A DNA stretch of 64,000 nucleotides from Ancylobacter sp. Lp-2. GTDB taxonomy: Bacteria; Pseudomonadota; Alphaproteobacteria; Rhizobiales; Xanthobacteraceae. The first letter of the stretch is position 1; each line of letters opens with the position of its first letter. The notes under the pieces were generated by a model that was not told where the DNA came from, ran no database searches, and was given only the letters and a program-made list of their open reading frames with translations. Shown here in pieces: positions 28,771 to 40,006 of the stretch. Position numbers and translations under genes: made by a program. Location of the stretch: contig NZ_JAJALI010000008.1 of the NCBI RefSeq assembly GCF_020523795.1, forward strand, positions 62,001 to 126,000. Reading direction: 5' to 3'.

Positions 28771-29541
28771 ATGTGGCCCTTTTCCCCGCCGGTCGAGCCG
28801 CTTCTGGCGGTCGACCGGATCGTCAGTCTCGGCGCCTTGTGCGAGGTGGCCTATCAGGCGCGCCGCCTGTCGCGCACGGGCCGCGCCTACCCTTTCGACT
28901 GGTGGGACACGCCGTTTCACGGTGTGCTCACCGTGCTGGAGGTGGGGGCGGCTGAGGTGTTCGCGGCCGTCCACATCGTCAAGGTACCGACCGGGCGCGG
29001 CAAGCTTCCGGCCTTCTGTTCGCGTCTCTCCGAGACGATCCACCAGCACGAATTTTCCGCAGGCGAGGATGTGCTCGCCATGGACGCGGCGGACATCGAG
29101 CGTCGTCTCGTCCCGAAATACCACGCGCTCCATCATCGCCTGATCGCCGACTGCGCCTCGGGCACGACGCTGTTCGTGCGCCAGCGCAGCCCGCGCTACG
29201 ATGTGGAGGGAGCGGCGCTGGAGGCGACGCTCGACCGCCTCCATGCCGCGCTGTCGCGCTTCGCGGCCGATCCGAGGCTGCTGCTGCTCGACTACCCGCC
29301 GGTGGCGCCGCGACCCTGGCTGATCGCGGCGCAGGTGCCATGCTATCGCGATCGCAGGGATCTCGGCTCACGGCGGGGCTGGAACGAGGTGTTCCGGGCA
29401 CACGGCATCGTCTGCCGGGCGCCCGGCGACGATTTCGGCATCGAGGATCTGCGGGCGAGCTTCGCGAGGGCCTCCTCGCTCGCCGCCGCGATCCGCCGCG
29501 CCGTGCGGCGGCGCCGGGCCTTGCAGCGCGGCGCCGACTGA
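28771..29541 (+). CDS. DUF1796 family putative papain-like cysteine peptidase
   Basis: A 256-residue protein whose N-terminus (IVSLGALCEVAYQARR, then YPFDWWDTPFHGV) matches the DUF1796 pattern of S-L-G-x-x-C ... P-F-D-W, with a candidate catalytic Cys near residue 27. The following AADIERRLVPKYHALHHRL and LFVRQRSPRYDVEGAALEATL fit the middle of the family. The C-terminus is Arg-rich (RRAVRRRRALQRGAD). No signal peptide is visible. The biochemical role of the family is not established, although some members lie in polysaccharide clusters. The neighbours here are ordinary metabolic genes. Confidence 0.7.
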   Translation: MWPFSPPVEPLLAVDRIVSLGALCEVAYQARRLSRTGRAYPFDWWDTPFHGVLTVLEVGAAEVFAAVHIVKVPTGRGKLPAFCSRLSETIHQHEFSAGEDVLAMDAADIERRLVPKYHALHHRLIADCASGTTLFVRQRSPRYDVEGAALEATLDRLHAALSRFAADPRLLLLDYPPVAPRPWLIAAQVPCYRDRRDLGSRRGWNEVFRAHGIVCRAPGDDFGIEDLRASFARASSLAAAIRRAVRRRRALQRGAD

Positions 29542-29552
29542 GACGCAGCGCC

Positions 29553-31508
<1,956 letters not shown>

Positions 31509-31642
31509 TGGCGTTTTCCTTCACCCCTGCGCTGGCGCGCCTTATCTTGCTTCTAAGGAATTATGGGCAGGCCGCCTCCCGGCGACAAGCATGGGAGGCG
31601 CGAGACTTTGGTCGGTATGTAGTGATCCCTAGGTCAGGCCGC

Positions 31643-32389
31643 CTAGGGCCGACCGACCGGTTTCGGGCGCCAGACGGCGGTGTGCTTGATTTCGCTGTCC
31701 TCAAGCTCGCGCGAGACCGGCACGCCATATTCGGCGAGCTTCTCCAGTCGCTCGCGCGGCAGATAGGAGCGGCCGGGATCGCCGATCCACACCTGCGCGC
31801 CGCGCGCCGCCAGTGCTTCCAGCCAGGCGAACACCCGTGCCGCGAGGTCGCGCTCATAGGCGATGTCGCCGGCCAGCACCACTTCCCAGCCCTCGTCGCG
31901 GCCGAGGACGTCGTCGGGGCAGGGGGTGATGGCGTCGGCGGCGTTCAATCCGGCATTGAGCGCGATGGCGGCGCGGGCGAAGGGATCGATGTCGGCCACC
32001 TCCACCGCGCGCGCCCCGGCGAGGCGGGCGGCGATGGCGACGAGGCCGGAGCCGGAGGCGAAGTCCAGCACCCGTTTGCCGGCGACGATCTCGGGATGGT
32101 CCAGCACGTGGCGGGCCAATGCCTGCCCGCCGGCCCAGGCGAAGGCCCAGAACGGCGGCGGCAGGCCGATCTCGCCCAATTCCTCCTCGGTGCGCTGCCA
32201 GATCGGCACCGCCTCGTCGGCGAGGTAGAGCCGGACCTCCGGCACCAGCGGCACCGGGCGCGGGCGCGTCTCGGCGCGGATGAAGGCGGCGGGATCCTCG
32301 ATCCTTCGGGGGCTCGCTTCGTCCCGGGAAGTCACTTTGTCCTGGGACGTCACTTTGTCCTGGGAAGTCACTTCGTCCCGAGAACTCAC
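31643..32389 (-). CDS. Class I SAM-dependent methyltransferase, ETF-beta lysine methyltransferase-like
   Basis: A 248-residue protein of the COG3897 (Nnt1-like) group. The N-terminal ~25 residues are encoded by an 18-bp tandem repeat (VTSQDK-type units); the methyltransferase core has PPPFWAFAWAGGQALARH, SAM motif I VLDFASGSGLVAIAA and ADIDPFARAAIALNA. This pattern is seen in ETF-beta lysine methyltransferases of mitochondria and alphaproteobacteria, so methylation of ETF-beta or a related protein is plausible. The first GTG (32389) overlaps the TGA of the EVE gene (GTGA); three more in-frame GTG codons follow at 18-bp intervals, so the true start is uncertain. Confidence 0.75.
   Translation of the reverse strand: MSSRDEVTSQDKVTSQDKVTSRDEASPRRIEDPAAFIRAETRPRPVPLVPEVRLYLADEAVPIWQRTEEELGEIGLPPPFWAFAWAGGQALARHVLDHPEIVAGKRVLDFASGSGLVAIAARLAGARAVEVADIDPFARAAIALNAGLNAADAITPCPDDVLGRDEGWEVVLAGDIAYERDLAARVFAWLEALAARGAQVWIGDPGRSYLPRERLEKLAEYGVPVSRELEDSEIKHTAVWRPKPVGRP
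32318..32389 (-). repeat. 18-bp tandem repeat, four copies, with iterated GTG codons
   Basis: On the minus strand four units of the form GTGACTTCCCAGGACAAA occur head to tail: two identical except for one base, and two with GGGACGAA endings. They encode V-(S/T)-S-(R/Q)-D-(E/K). Each unit ends in a purine-rich Shine-Dalgarno-like AGGA or GGGA four bases before the next GTG. The first unit also contains the stop codon of the EVE gene (32386-32388). Confidence 0.9.
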
Positions 32390-32802
32390 TTGGCCCCGGC
32401 CATGGACAGGACGATGTCCCATTCCTCGTCGGTGACCGGCTGCACGGACAGGCGGGAAAAGCGCATCAGCGCCATCTCCGACAGACGCGGCTCGGCCTTG
32501 ACGTCGGCGAGCGTCACCGGCTTCGGCAGGCTCTCCACCGCCTTGATGTCGACCATGACGAATTTGCCGCTCGGATCGGAGGGGTCGGGATAGGCCTCCC
32601 TGATCACCTCGACGATGCCGACGATCTCCTTGCCCTCGTTGGAGTGGTAGAAGAAGCCGCGATCGCCGAGCTTCATCGCCAGCAACTGCTGCTTGGCCAG
32701 ATGGTTGCGCACGCCGTCCCAGTGAGTGCCCTTGGCGCCGGCGTCGAGCTGGTTCTGCCAAGACCACTTGAAGGGTTCGGATTTGTAGAGCCAGTGCGCC
32801 AT
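32386..32802 (-). CDS. EVE-domain (PUA-like) protein, THYN1-like
   Basis: A 138-residue single-domain protein. MAHWLYKSEPFKWSW, WDGVRNHLAKQQLLAMKLGD and FFYHSNEGKEIVGIVEV match the EVE domain, which binds modified bases in RNA or DNA. No catalytic function is known for stand-alone members. It starts 18 bp after gpsA and overlaps the methyltransferase gene by 4 bp, so it is part of the tsaD-gpsA-EVE-methyltransferase operon. Confidence 0.9.
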   Translation of the reverse strand: MAHWLYKSEPFKWSWQNQLDAGAKGTHWDGVRNHLAKQQLLAMKLGDRGFFYHSNEGKEIVGIVEVIREAYPDPSDPSGKFVMVDIKAVESLPKPVTLADVKAEPRLSEMALMRFSRLSVQPVTDEEWDIVLSMAGAK

Positions 32803-32820
32803 GTCAGCCTTCCGCCTGTT

Positions 32821-33810
32821 TCACGTTTCTGCCTTTTGCGGCCGGGCCAGCAGCGAGCCGATGGCCTGTTCGATGTCCTCGCGCCCGGACAGCACGGCCT
32901 CGACGGCGCGGGCGATCGGCATGTCGATGCCGGCGCGTTCCGCCATCGCCACCAGCACGGAAGCGGTAAGCGCCCCTTCGGCGAGCTTGCCGTTCGGAGG
33001 AAACTCGTTGGTCCGGCCGAGGCTCAACCCGAGCGCGTAGTTGCGCGATTGCGGCGTCGAGCAGGTGAGGATGAGGTCGCCGAGGCCGGACAGCCCGGTC
33101 AGCGTTTCCGGCCGGGCGCCGAAGGCGCGGCCGAAGCGCGACAGCTCGGCGAAGCCGCGGGCGATGAGGGCGGCGGCGGCACTGGCGCCGAGTTCGCGGC
33201 CGCCGACGATGCCGGCGGCGATGGCGAGCACGTTCTTGGCGGCGCCGCCGATCTCGACGCCGCGCACGTCGTCGCTGTGGTAGAGCCGGAAAGATGGTGA
33301 GCCCAGCGCCGCGCACAGCGCTTCGGCGAGGTCGAAATCCTCGGCGGCGAGGGTGACGGCGGTCGGCAGGCCGGCGGCGACGTCGGCGGCGAAGCTCGGA
33401 CCGGAGAGAATGCCCGCCACCGCGCGCGGGCAGGCCTCGGCGAGCACCTGCGTCATGAACAGCGAGGTGCCGCGCTCGATGCCCTTGGCGCAGGTGATGA
33501 CCGGTGTACCGCCCTTCAGATGCGGGGCAAGCGCGCTCGCGACCTCGCGGCTCGCCTGCGCCGGCACCACGAGGAGCACCGCGTCGCAGTCCGCCATGGC
33601 GTGCAGCGAGGCCTGCGGCGCGACCGAGGCGGCCAGCTCGACGCCGGGCAGGTGCGTCTCGTTGTGGCGATTGCGTGCCATCGCCTCCATCGCCCCGCGG
33701 TCGCGGCCCCACAGCACGACCTCACGGCCGGCGCGGGCGGCGGCATTGGCGAGCGCCGTGCCCCAGGCGCCGGCCCCGACCACGCCGATGCGGCGGAAGC
33801 GCGCACTCAT
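32821..33810 (-). CDS. gpsA: NAD(P)H-dependent glycerol-3-phosphate dehydrogenase
   Basis: A 329-residue enzyme (EC 1.1.1.94) that reduces dihydroxyacetone phosphate to sn-glycerol-3-phosphate for phospholipid synthesis. The cofactor motif [13 protein letters not shown] is at the N-terminus, [10 protein letters not shown] and SGPSFAADV lie in the middle, and the catalytic lysine region is [14 protein letters not shown]. The ATG overlaps the tsaD stop (ATGA), and the longer frame to 33975 is only tsaD in another frame. Confidence 0.96.
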   Translation of the reverse strand: MSARFRRIGVVGAGAWGTALANAAARAGREVVLWGRDRGAMEAMARNRHNETHLPGVELAASVAPQASLHAMADCDAVLLVVPAQASREVASALAPHLKGGTPVITCAKGIERGTSLFMTQVLAEACPRAVAGILSGPSFAADVAAGLPTAVTLAAEDFDLAEALCAALGSPSFRLYHSDDVRGVEIGGAAKNVLAIAAGIVGGRELGASAAAALIARGFAELSRFGRAFGARPETLTGLSGLGDLILTCSTPQSRNYALGLSLGRTNEFPPNGKLAEGALTASVLVAMAERAGIDMPIARAVEAVLSGREDIEQAIGSLLARPQKAET

Positions 33811-34901
33811 GTGAGCGGCGAGGTCGCGGCGGGCGAGGCGGCGGGGACATGCTGGACGGCGTCGACCTCGGCCAGCGGCCAGCGGGCGCGCGGCGGGGTA
33901 TCGAGGCCGTCCCTGAGCCCGAGGGCGAGGCGCTCGGCGCCGGCCCACGCGATCATGGCGCCATTGTCGGTGCACAACTCCGGCGGCGGCACGGCGAGGC
34001 GGGTGCCGCCATCGGCAGCCACCTTGTGCAGCGCCTTGCGCACCGACTGGTTGGCGCCGACGCCGCCGGCCAGCACCAGCGCGCTTGAGGCGTGACCGCG
34101 CTCGCGCATGGCGCGCAGGCCGTAGCGCACCCGATCGGTCACGACGTCGACGATGGCGGCCTGGAAGCCGGCGCAGAGATCCTCGACGTCGTGGTCGGAC
34201 AGCGGGGCGATCTTCAGCGCCTCCAGCCGCACGGCGGTCTTGAGGCCGGACAGCGAGAAGTCGGGCTCCGGCCGGCCGAGCAGCGGGCGCGGCAGGGCGA
34301 AGCGGTTCGGGTCGCCGCCGAGCGCGGCGCGCTCCACCGCCGGGCCGCCGGGATAGGGCAGGCCGAGCATCTTGGCGGTCTTGTCAAAGGCCTCGCCGAT
34401 GGCGTCGTCGATGGTGCCGCCGAGCTTCTCGTAGCGGCCGACGCCGGTGACGCAGACTAGCTGGGTGTGGCCGCCGGAGACCAGCAGCAGCAGATAGGGG
34501 AACGGCACCGAATCGGTGAGCCGGGCGGTGAGCGCGTGCGCTTCGAGATGATTGACCGCCACCAGCGGCTTGCGGGCGGCGAGCGCCAGCGCCTTGGCGG
34601 TGGTGAGCCCGACGATGACGCCGCCGATCAGCCCCGGCCCGGCGGCGGCGGCGATGCCGCTCAGCTCGGCGAGGGTGACGCCGGCGGCGCGCAGCGCACG
34701 GGCGACGACGTCGTCCAGCACCTCGACATGGGCGCGGGCGGCGATCTCCGGCACCACGCCGCCATAGGCCGCATGTTCGTCGAACTGGGAGAGCACGATG
34801 TTGGACAGGATCGAGCCGCTGCCGTCCTCGCGCCGGCGCACCACGGCCGCCGCCGTCTCGTCGCAGGTCGTCTCGATACCGAGTAGCAGAAGATCGCTCA
34901 T
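33807..34901 (-). CDS. tsaD: tRNA N6-threonylcarbamoyladenosine transferase subunit
   Basis: A 364-residue protein of the Kae1/Qri7 family that transfers the threonylcarbamoyl group to A37 of ANN-decoding tRNAs. [14 protein letters not shown] opens the ASKHA fold, the metal-binding HLEAH is near residues 115-119, and SGGHTQLV follows. [15 protein letters not shown] and [11 protein letters not shown] mark the C-terminal half. GGAAAG precedes the ATG. It is first in a minus-strand operon and divergent from hemC, 62 bp away. Confidence 0.96.
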   Translation of the reverse strand: MSDLLLLGIETTCDETAAAVVRRREDGSGSILSNIVLSQFDEHAAYGGVVPEIAARAHVEVLDDVVARALRAAGVTLAELSGIAAAAGPGLIGGVIVGLTTAKALALAARKPLVAVNHLEAHALTARLTDSVPFPYLLLLVSGGHTQLVCVTGVGRYEKLGGTIDDAIGEAFDKTAKMLGLPYPGGPAVERAALGGDPNRFALPRPLLGRPEPDFSLSGLKTAVRLEALKIAPLSDHDVEDLCAGFQAAIVDVVTDRVRYGLRAMRERGHASSALVLAGGVGANQSVRKALHKVAADGGTRLAVPPPELCTDNGAMIAWAGAERLALGLRDGLDTPPRARWPLAEVDAVQHVPAASPAATSPLT

Positions 34902-34963
34902 TGACTTTCCATGGGTGGGCGGTGTTCTGAACCCCCGACGAACCGCTAGCATCGCAGGACCTC

Positions 34964-35938
34964 ATGACGCAATCGCTTCCACATGAGCCCCCCCGGTCGG
35001 CCGAACCGAAGCTGAGGCTCGGCACGCGCGGCAGCCCGCTGGCGTTGTGGCAGGCGCATGCGGTGCGGGACGCCCTGCTGAAGGCGCATGGCTGGGAGGA
35101 GGGCGCGGTCGCGGTCGAGGTGATCCGTACCACCGGCGATGCCATCACCGACCGGGCGCTGGCGCAGGCCGGTGGCAAAGGGCTGTTCACCAAGGAGTTG
35201 GAGGAGGCGCTGCTCGACGGTCGCATCGACCTCGCGGTGCATTCGGCCAAGGACATGGCGACCAGGCTGCCGGACGGGCTGATGCTCGGCGGCTACCTGC
35301 CGCGCGCCGATGTGCGCGACGCGCTGATCCTGCCCGCCGGGCAGGCGCCGCATGAGGGCCACCCGCTCGCCAGCCTGAAGCGCGGGGCGAAGGTCGGCAC
35401 GGCGTCACTTCGCCGTGAGGCGCAGCTCCGGCGGCTGCGGCCCGATATCGAGGTGGCGCTGCTGCGCGGCAATGTGCAGACCCGGCTGAACAAGATCGAT
35501 GCCGGCGAGTTCGACGCCACGCTGCTGGCGCTGGCCGGGCTGACCCGGCTGGGCCTTCAGGCGCGGGCGAGCGCGGTGCTCGGCACCGCCGATTTCCTGC
35601 CCGCCGTGGGGCAAGGGGCGGTCGCCATCGAGACGCGCGAGCGCGACGACGAGGTCGCGGCGCTGCTCGCCCCGGCGCTGTGCGGGCGCACCGGGCTCGC
35701 GGTCACCGTGGAGCGCGCCTATCTCGCCGAGCTCGACGGCTCCTGCCGCACCCCCATCGGCGGCCTCGCCGAGGTGGACGGGGACGAGCTGCGCTTTCGC
35801 GGCATGGTGCTCAAGCCGGACGGCAGCGCCTATTACGAGATCGTTCGCCAGGGTTCGGTGGCCGAGGCGGAGACGCTGGGTCACCGCTGGGGCCGCGAGA
35901 TGAAGCGCATGGTGCCGCCCGGCCTGTTCGGGGGCTGA
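34964..35938 (+). CDS. hemC: Hydroxymethylbilane synthase (porphobilinogen deaminase)
   Basis: A 324-residue enzyme (EC 2.5.1.61) that polymerises four porphobilinogens. LGTRGSPLALWQA opens the protein; RTTGDAITDRALAQAGGKGLF, HSAKDMATRLPDGL and RGNVQTRL line the active site. The dipyrromethane-cofactor cysteine is in GSCRTPIGG, near residue 260. It is first in the hemC-hemD-mic60-hemY operon; hemD begins 3 bp after its stop. Confidence 0.97.
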   Translation: MTQSLPHEPPRSAEPKLRLGTRGSPLALWQAHAVRDALLKAHGWEEGAVAVEVIRTTGDAITDRALAQAGGKGLFTKELEEALLDGRIDLAVHSAKDMATRLPDGLMLGGYLPRADVRDALILPAGQAPHEGHPLASLKRGAKVGTASLRREAQLRRLRPDIEVALLRGNVQTRLNKIDAGEFDATLLALAGLTRLGLQARASAVLGTADFLPAVGQGAVAIETRERDDEVAALLAPALCGRTGLAVTVERAYLAELDGSCRTPIGGLAEVDGDELRFRGMVLKPDGSAYYEIVRQGSVAEAETLGHRWGREMKRMVPPGLFGG

Positions 35939-35941
35939 CCG

Positions 35942-36643
35942 ATGCGCGTGCTGGTGACGCGACCGCAGCCCGACGCCGCCGCCACGGCGGCGCGGCTGGT
36001 CGCGGCCGGTCACGCGGCTCTGGTCGATCCGATGCTGGCGGTCGAGGCGATAAGCGAGGCGAGGCTGCCGGAAGGTCGGTTCGACGCGCTGGCGCTGACC
36101 AGCGTCAACGGCGCGCGGGCGCTGGCCGCGCGGGCGGAATGGGCGGGCTTGAGGCATTTGCCGCTCTACACCGTCGGCTGGCGCACGGCGCAGGCGGCGC
36201 CCGAGGGGCCGGTGCCGCACATCGCCGGCGGCGACGGCGCGGCGCTGATCGCCCTGTTGCGCGAGCAGCTGCCGCGCGGGGCACGGCTGCTGCATGTCTG
36301 CGGCGCGGAGCGGGCGGTCGATCTCGGCGCGGCGCTGGAGGGCGACGGCATCATGGTGGAATTGTTCACCCTTTATCGCGCGGTGCCGGCGCCGGCGCTG
36401 TCGGACGCGACGATTTCTGCCGCTAGGGAAGGGTGGATCGACGCGGCCTTCCATTTCTCCCCGCGCACGGCGGCGACGCTGGCGACGCGGGCGGCCGAGG
36501 CCGGCGTCGCGGAGGCGTTCGGCCGGGTCACGCATCTGTGCTTCTCGCCCAAGGTGGCGGCACCGCTGGCGGCGGCGGGCTGGCCGGTGCGCATTGCCGC
36601 AGCACCAAACGAAAACGCGCTTTTCGCGTTATTGTCGGCATAA
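35942..36643 (+). CDS. hemD: Uroporphyrinogen-III synthase
   Basis: A 233-residue HemD-family protein, poorly conserved as usual, recognised by MRVLVTRPQPDAAATAARL, LALTSVNGARAL and FHFSPRTAATLATRA, and by its place directly after hemC. It cyclises hydroxymethylbilane to uroporphyrinogen III. The length is slightly short but within the family range. Confidence 0.9.
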   Translation: MRVLVTRPQPDAAATAARLVAAGHAALVDPMLAVEAISEARLPEGRFDALALTSVNGARALAARAEWAGLRHLPLYTVGWRTAQAAPEGPVPHIAGGDGAALIALLREQLPRGARLLHVCGAERAVDLGAALEGDGIMVELFTLYRAVPAPALSDATISAAREGWIDAAFHFSPRTAATLATRAAEAGVAEAFGRVTHLCFSPKVAAPLAAAGWPVRIAAAPNENALFALLSA

Positions 36644-36742
36644 ACCATGATCGCGCGCCGGGGACTGGCGCGAGGTTGCGGCAGGATGCCCGGCGGTCTA
36701 TCCCCAAGGGACCGGCGGTGAAGATCGGAAGAGGGATGCAAG

Positions 36743-38140
36743 GTGGCCAAGCGACCAGCGGCAAAGCAGAACCCGACAGGCACGGAACCGGCCAAGACCG
36801 AGCCGACGATCCCGGCAGCCGATGCCGTCGCCGGCGATTCGGCGACCGCGAAGCCGTCTGAGCCCGCCACGTCCGAATCCGCGCCCATCGAGGCGGTGAC
36901 CGTGGACGCCGAGCCGGTGGAGACCGCCGAGGCGACGGCCGGCGCGACGCGCCGGCGGCCGATCACGCTCGATTTGCCGGCCAAGGACCTGACCCCGCCG
37001 CCGCCTCCGCCGCCGCGTCCGGAGACCCCGGCCGCCGCTGCCGGCGAGCCCGGCGCCGGTGTCGCCGCCGATGGGAAGGGCCGCAAGCGCCAGTCGCTCG
37101 GCCTCGTTGGGGCGTCCATTCTGGCGCTGGCCTCGGGCCTCCTGGGCGGTGCCGTCGCCTTCGCGCTGGTCTCGACCTTCTACAGCGCCGAGCAGAACAT
37201 CGACGCCCTCACCGAGCTGGAGGCGCGGGCGCTCGACCTGCGCCAGCGCGTCGAGCGGCTGGAGGCGCGCGCCGACCAGCCCGCGTCGGCATCCGCCGCA
37301 GCGCCGGTAGTGAGCGTGCCGGCCGAATTGACCGCGCGCCTCGAGGCACTGGAAGGCGGCCTCACCGCCGCCGACGCCAAGATCGCCGCCGCCGACGGGC
37401 GGATCGCGGCGCTGTCCGAGGCGCCGGCCGCGCCGATGGCCCCCGCCGCCTCGCCGGAAGCGCTGGCGCAGGCGGAAGCCCGCCTCGCGACGCTGGAGGG
37501 CCGGGTCGGCGAGGTCGCCGCCCAGCGCCAGAGCGAGGATGCGCGCGTATCGGCGCTTGAAGGCCGCGTAAGCGAGGTCACGGCACAGCGCCAGGCCGGC
37601 ACCGAGACGGCGCGCGCCGCCGCCGGGCTGGCGACGCTTGGGGCATTGCAGGCGGCAATGGCCGGCGGCGTGCCCTACCAGAACGAATTGCAGGCGAGCC
37701 GCGCGCTGATCGGCGCCAAGGTGGCCGGTCTGGCGGCGCTGGAGGCCTCCGCCGCCACCGGGCAGCCGTCCGGGCCGGTGCTGGCCGGACGGCTGAAGGC
37801 GGCGCTGGCCGAGGCGCCGGCGGCCGGGGCGGCGACCCCGGCTCCCGCCGATGCCGGCATCGTCGACAAGCTGTGGAACAGCGCCTCCTCGCTGGTGAGC
37901 GTGCGTCGCAGCAGCGGCGCCGACGAGGCGTCGAGCGAGCCGGCGATCAACGCCGCGGACGAGGCGCTGCAGCGCGGCGACGTCGCGGAGGCGCTGACCA
38001 TCCTCGGCGGCCTGCCGGAGGCCTCGAAGCAGAAGCTCGCCGCCGTGATCGGTGCCATCGAGGCACGACAGGCGGCGCTCGCCACCGTGGCCGGGGTGAA
38101 GAGCCAGCTGATCGCCGACATCGCCGGGAGGACGCCGTGA
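36743..38140 (+). CDS. Mitofilin/Mic60-like inner-membrane protein
   Basis: A 465-residue protein starting at GTG, with AGAGGG upstream. Residues 1 to about 110 are acidic and Pro/Ala-rich with a seven-proline tract; a single transmembrane helix spans about 118-146 (LVGASILALASGLLGGAVAF); a long Ala/Glu-rich coiled coil follows, and the end (NAADEALQRGDVAEALTILGG) matches the mitofilin signature domain. Alphaproteobacterial Mic60 homologues sit in exactly this heme operon, between hemD and hemY, and have been linked to inner-membrane curvature. The gene is coupled to hemY by a GTGA overlap. Confidence 0.85.
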   Translation: MAKRPAAKQNPTGTEPAKTEPTIPAADAVAGDSATAKPSEPATSESAPIEAVTVDAEPVETAEATAGATRRRPITLDLPAKDLTPPPPPPPRPETPAAAAGEPGAGVAADGKGRKRQSLGLVGASILALASGLLGGAVAFALVSTFYSAEQNIDALTELEARALDLRQRVERLEARADQPASASAAAPVVSVPAELTARLEALEGGLTAADAKIAAADGRIAALSEAPAAPMAPAASPEALAQAEARLATLEGRVGEVAAQRQSEDARVSALEGRVSEVTAQRQAGTETARAAAGLATLGALQAAMAGGVPYQNELQASRALIGAKVAGLAALEASAATGQPSGPVLAGRLKAALAEAPAAGAATPAPADAGIVDKLWNSASSLVSVRRSSGADEASSEPAINAADEALQRGDVAEALTILGGLPEASKQKLAAVIGAIEARQAALATVAGVKSQLIADIAGRTP

Positions 38141-39720
38141 TACGCCTCGTCATCTATCTCCTCGTCCTCGGCGCCGTCGCCTTCGGTGTCGCCTGGCTGG
38201 CCGACCGGCCGGGCGCGGTGGCCATCGACTGGCAGGGTTGGCACATCGAGACCAGCGTGCTGGTGGCCGCGAGCGGGCTGCTGGTGCTGCTCGCCGCGAC
38301 GATCCTCCTGTGGACGCTGATCCGGGTGATCCTGCGCTCGCCGGAGATGCTGGCGTTCTCCTGGCGCAGCCGGCGGCGCAATCGCGGCTTCGCGGCGGTG
38401 ACGCGCGGGCTGGTCGCGGTGGGCTCCGGCGACGCCGTCGGGGCGCGGCGGGCGGCGAACGACGCCGCGCGTTTCCTCGGCCGTGAGCCGCTGGCGCAGC
38501 TGTTGGCAGCGCAGGCGGCGCAGCTTTCCGGCGATTCCGCCGGTGCCGACGCGACATTCCGCGCGATGACCGAGGCGCCGGCGACCCGGCTGCTCGGCCT
38601 GCGCGGCCTGCACATGGAAGCGCGGCGACGCGGCGACACGGCGGCGGCGCTGGTCACCGCCGAGGAGGCGGCGCGCCACGAGCCGGGCCTCGCCTGGGCG
38701 GCGGACGCGGTGATCGAGGCACGCTGCGTGAAAGGCGATTTCGCCGGCGCGCTGGCCATGCTGGAGCGTGAGGCCTCGCATGGCGGGCTCGACCGGGCGT
38801 CGCATCGTCGGCGGCGGGCGGTGCTGCTCGCCGCGCAGGCGCAGGCGCTGGAACTGTCGGATCCGAGCATGGCGCGCGAGAAGGCGGTGGAGGCGACGCG
38901 GCTCGCCCCGACGCTGGTGCCGGCCGCCGAGGTGGCCGGCCGGCTGCTCGGCCTCGCCGGCGATACCCGCAAGGCGGCGAAGGTGCTGGAGACCGCCTAT
39001 GCGGCGACGCCGCATCCGGGCCTCGCCGACGCCTATCTGCATCTGCGCCCCGGCGACGCCGCGCGCGAACGGCTGAAGCGGGTGCGCACGCTGACCTCGC
39101 GCATGCCGGAGCATTCGGAAAGCGCGATGACGCTGGCCCGCGCCGGGATTGACGCGCAGGAATTCCCGGTGGCGCGCACCGCGCTCGCTCCGCTGACCGC
39201 CGCGCCGACGCAGCGGGCCTGCCTCCTGATGGCGGAGCTGGAGGCAGCGGAAGCCGGCGATGTCGGCAAGGCGCGCGAGTGGACGGCACGGGCGGTGCGG
39301 GCGCAGCGCGACCCGGCCTGGGTAGCCGACGGCGTGGTCTCCGAACACTGGGCGCCGATCTCGCCGGTGACCGGCAAGCTCGATGCCTTCGAATGGAAGG
39401 TGCCGCCGGGCGTAGCGGCGACGCCGCTGCTGGAGGACGAGGCCGAGCGGGCGCGGCTGGCGATCGCCACCGCGTTGGAGAGCCGGGCCCGCGAGGCGGC
39501 GGTACCGGCGCCGGCCGCGCCGGTGATCGACGCCGCGCCGGCGCCGACGGCGGAGACGACCGTCGAACCGTCGCCAGTGGCCGAGACGCTGCCGAAGCCG
39601 CAGCTGGTGCGTTCCGCGCCGGCGAGCGTGATCGCCGAGCCTTATCTGCCGGACGATCCGGGGCCGGAGCCCTATGGCGACGAGGAGCCCGGTCGCAAGC
39701 GCCCGACTTTCGGGGTGTAG
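38137..39720 (+). CDS. hemY: HemY family TPR membrane protein
   Basis: A 527-residue protein starting at GTG (overlapping the mic60 stop, with GGGAGG upstream). Two N-terminal transmembrane helices (about 1-19 and 41-63) form the HemY_N region; the body is made of TPR-like helical pairs, and the tail after about residue 450 is Pro/Ala-rich and probably disordered. Despite the name this is not protoporphyrinogen oxidase; it is a scaffold-like protein of unknown exact role in heme synthesis. It is last in the operon and followed by a strong terminator. Confidence 0.9.
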   Translation: MIRLVIYLLVLGAVAFGVAWLADRPGAVAIDWQGWHIETSVLVAASGLLVLLAATILLWTLIRVILRSPEMLAFSWRSRRRNRGFAAVTRGLVAVGSGDAVGARRAANDAARFLGREPLAQLLAAQAAQLSGDSAGADATFRAMTEAPATRLLGLRGLHMEARRRGDTAAALVTAEEAARHEPGLAWAADAVIEARCVKGDFAGALAMLEREASHGGLDRASHRRRRAVLLAAQAQALELSDPSMAREKAVEATRLAPTLVPAAEVAGRLLGLAGDTRKAAKVLETAYAATPHPGLADAYLHLRPGDAARERLKRVRTLTSRMPEHSESAMTLARAGIDAQEFPVARTALAPLTAAPTQRACLLMAELEAAEAGDVGKAREWTARAVRAQRDPAWVADGVVSEHWAPISPVTGKLDAFEWKVPPGVAATPLLEDEAERARLAIATALESRAREAAVPAPAAPVIDAAPAPTAETTVEPSPVAETLPKPQLVRSAPASVIAEPYLPDDPGPEPYGDEEPGRKRPTFGV

Positions 39721-39754
39721 GTTGCGGAGTGCAGGCTGTGGGGTCTGAATATGC

Positions 39755-39783
39755 AAAAGGCCGGGCTCAGCGCCCGGCCTTTT
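39755..39783 (+). terminator. Rho-independent terminator after hemY
   Basis: A perfect 12-bp stem (39755-39766 / 39772-39783, AAAAGGCCGGGC) with loop TCAGC, followed by GTCGTTTTG. It ends the heme operon. Confidence 0.9.
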
Positions 39784-39855
39784 GTCGTTTTGCTCAGGGC
39801 AGGCTGATGGCCCGGCCCGTCGCATGTGGCTTGTGAAACAAGCTCCCGCCGGACG

Positions 39856-39949
39856 GCCGACCGCTCGTCACGCGGCCGGCAGGCATGAGGCGGGCCGGAG
39901 TACATCCGTCCTGACCCGTCTCCATCCGGTGGGCGCCGACGAAGCGCCC
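39856..39949. ncRNA. Candidate structured element, copy A
   Basis: Hairpin 1 (39856-39864/39872-39880, 8 of 9 pairs) has loop TCGTCAC. A second stem (GCCGGA 39894-39899 with TCCGGT 39925-39930) encloses a conserved core. Hairpin 2 (GGGCGC 39931-39936 / GCGCCC 39944-39949) has loop CGACGAA. Loop 1 (TCGTC) and loop 2 (GACGA) are complementary. Strand and function are unknown; it could be a small RNA, a cis-regulatory element or a DNA repeat. Confidence 0.45.
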
Positions 39950-40006
39950 GGGCAATGTGCTTTCGCACCAGTGCCTTCACCGGAAGTCCTTTGCTGGGCG
40001 GGAGAA

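Noticed and set aside
37675..39825. Long minus-strand frame opposite mic60 and hemY
   Set aside because: Shadow of two supported genes; Arg/Gly-rich, no motif.
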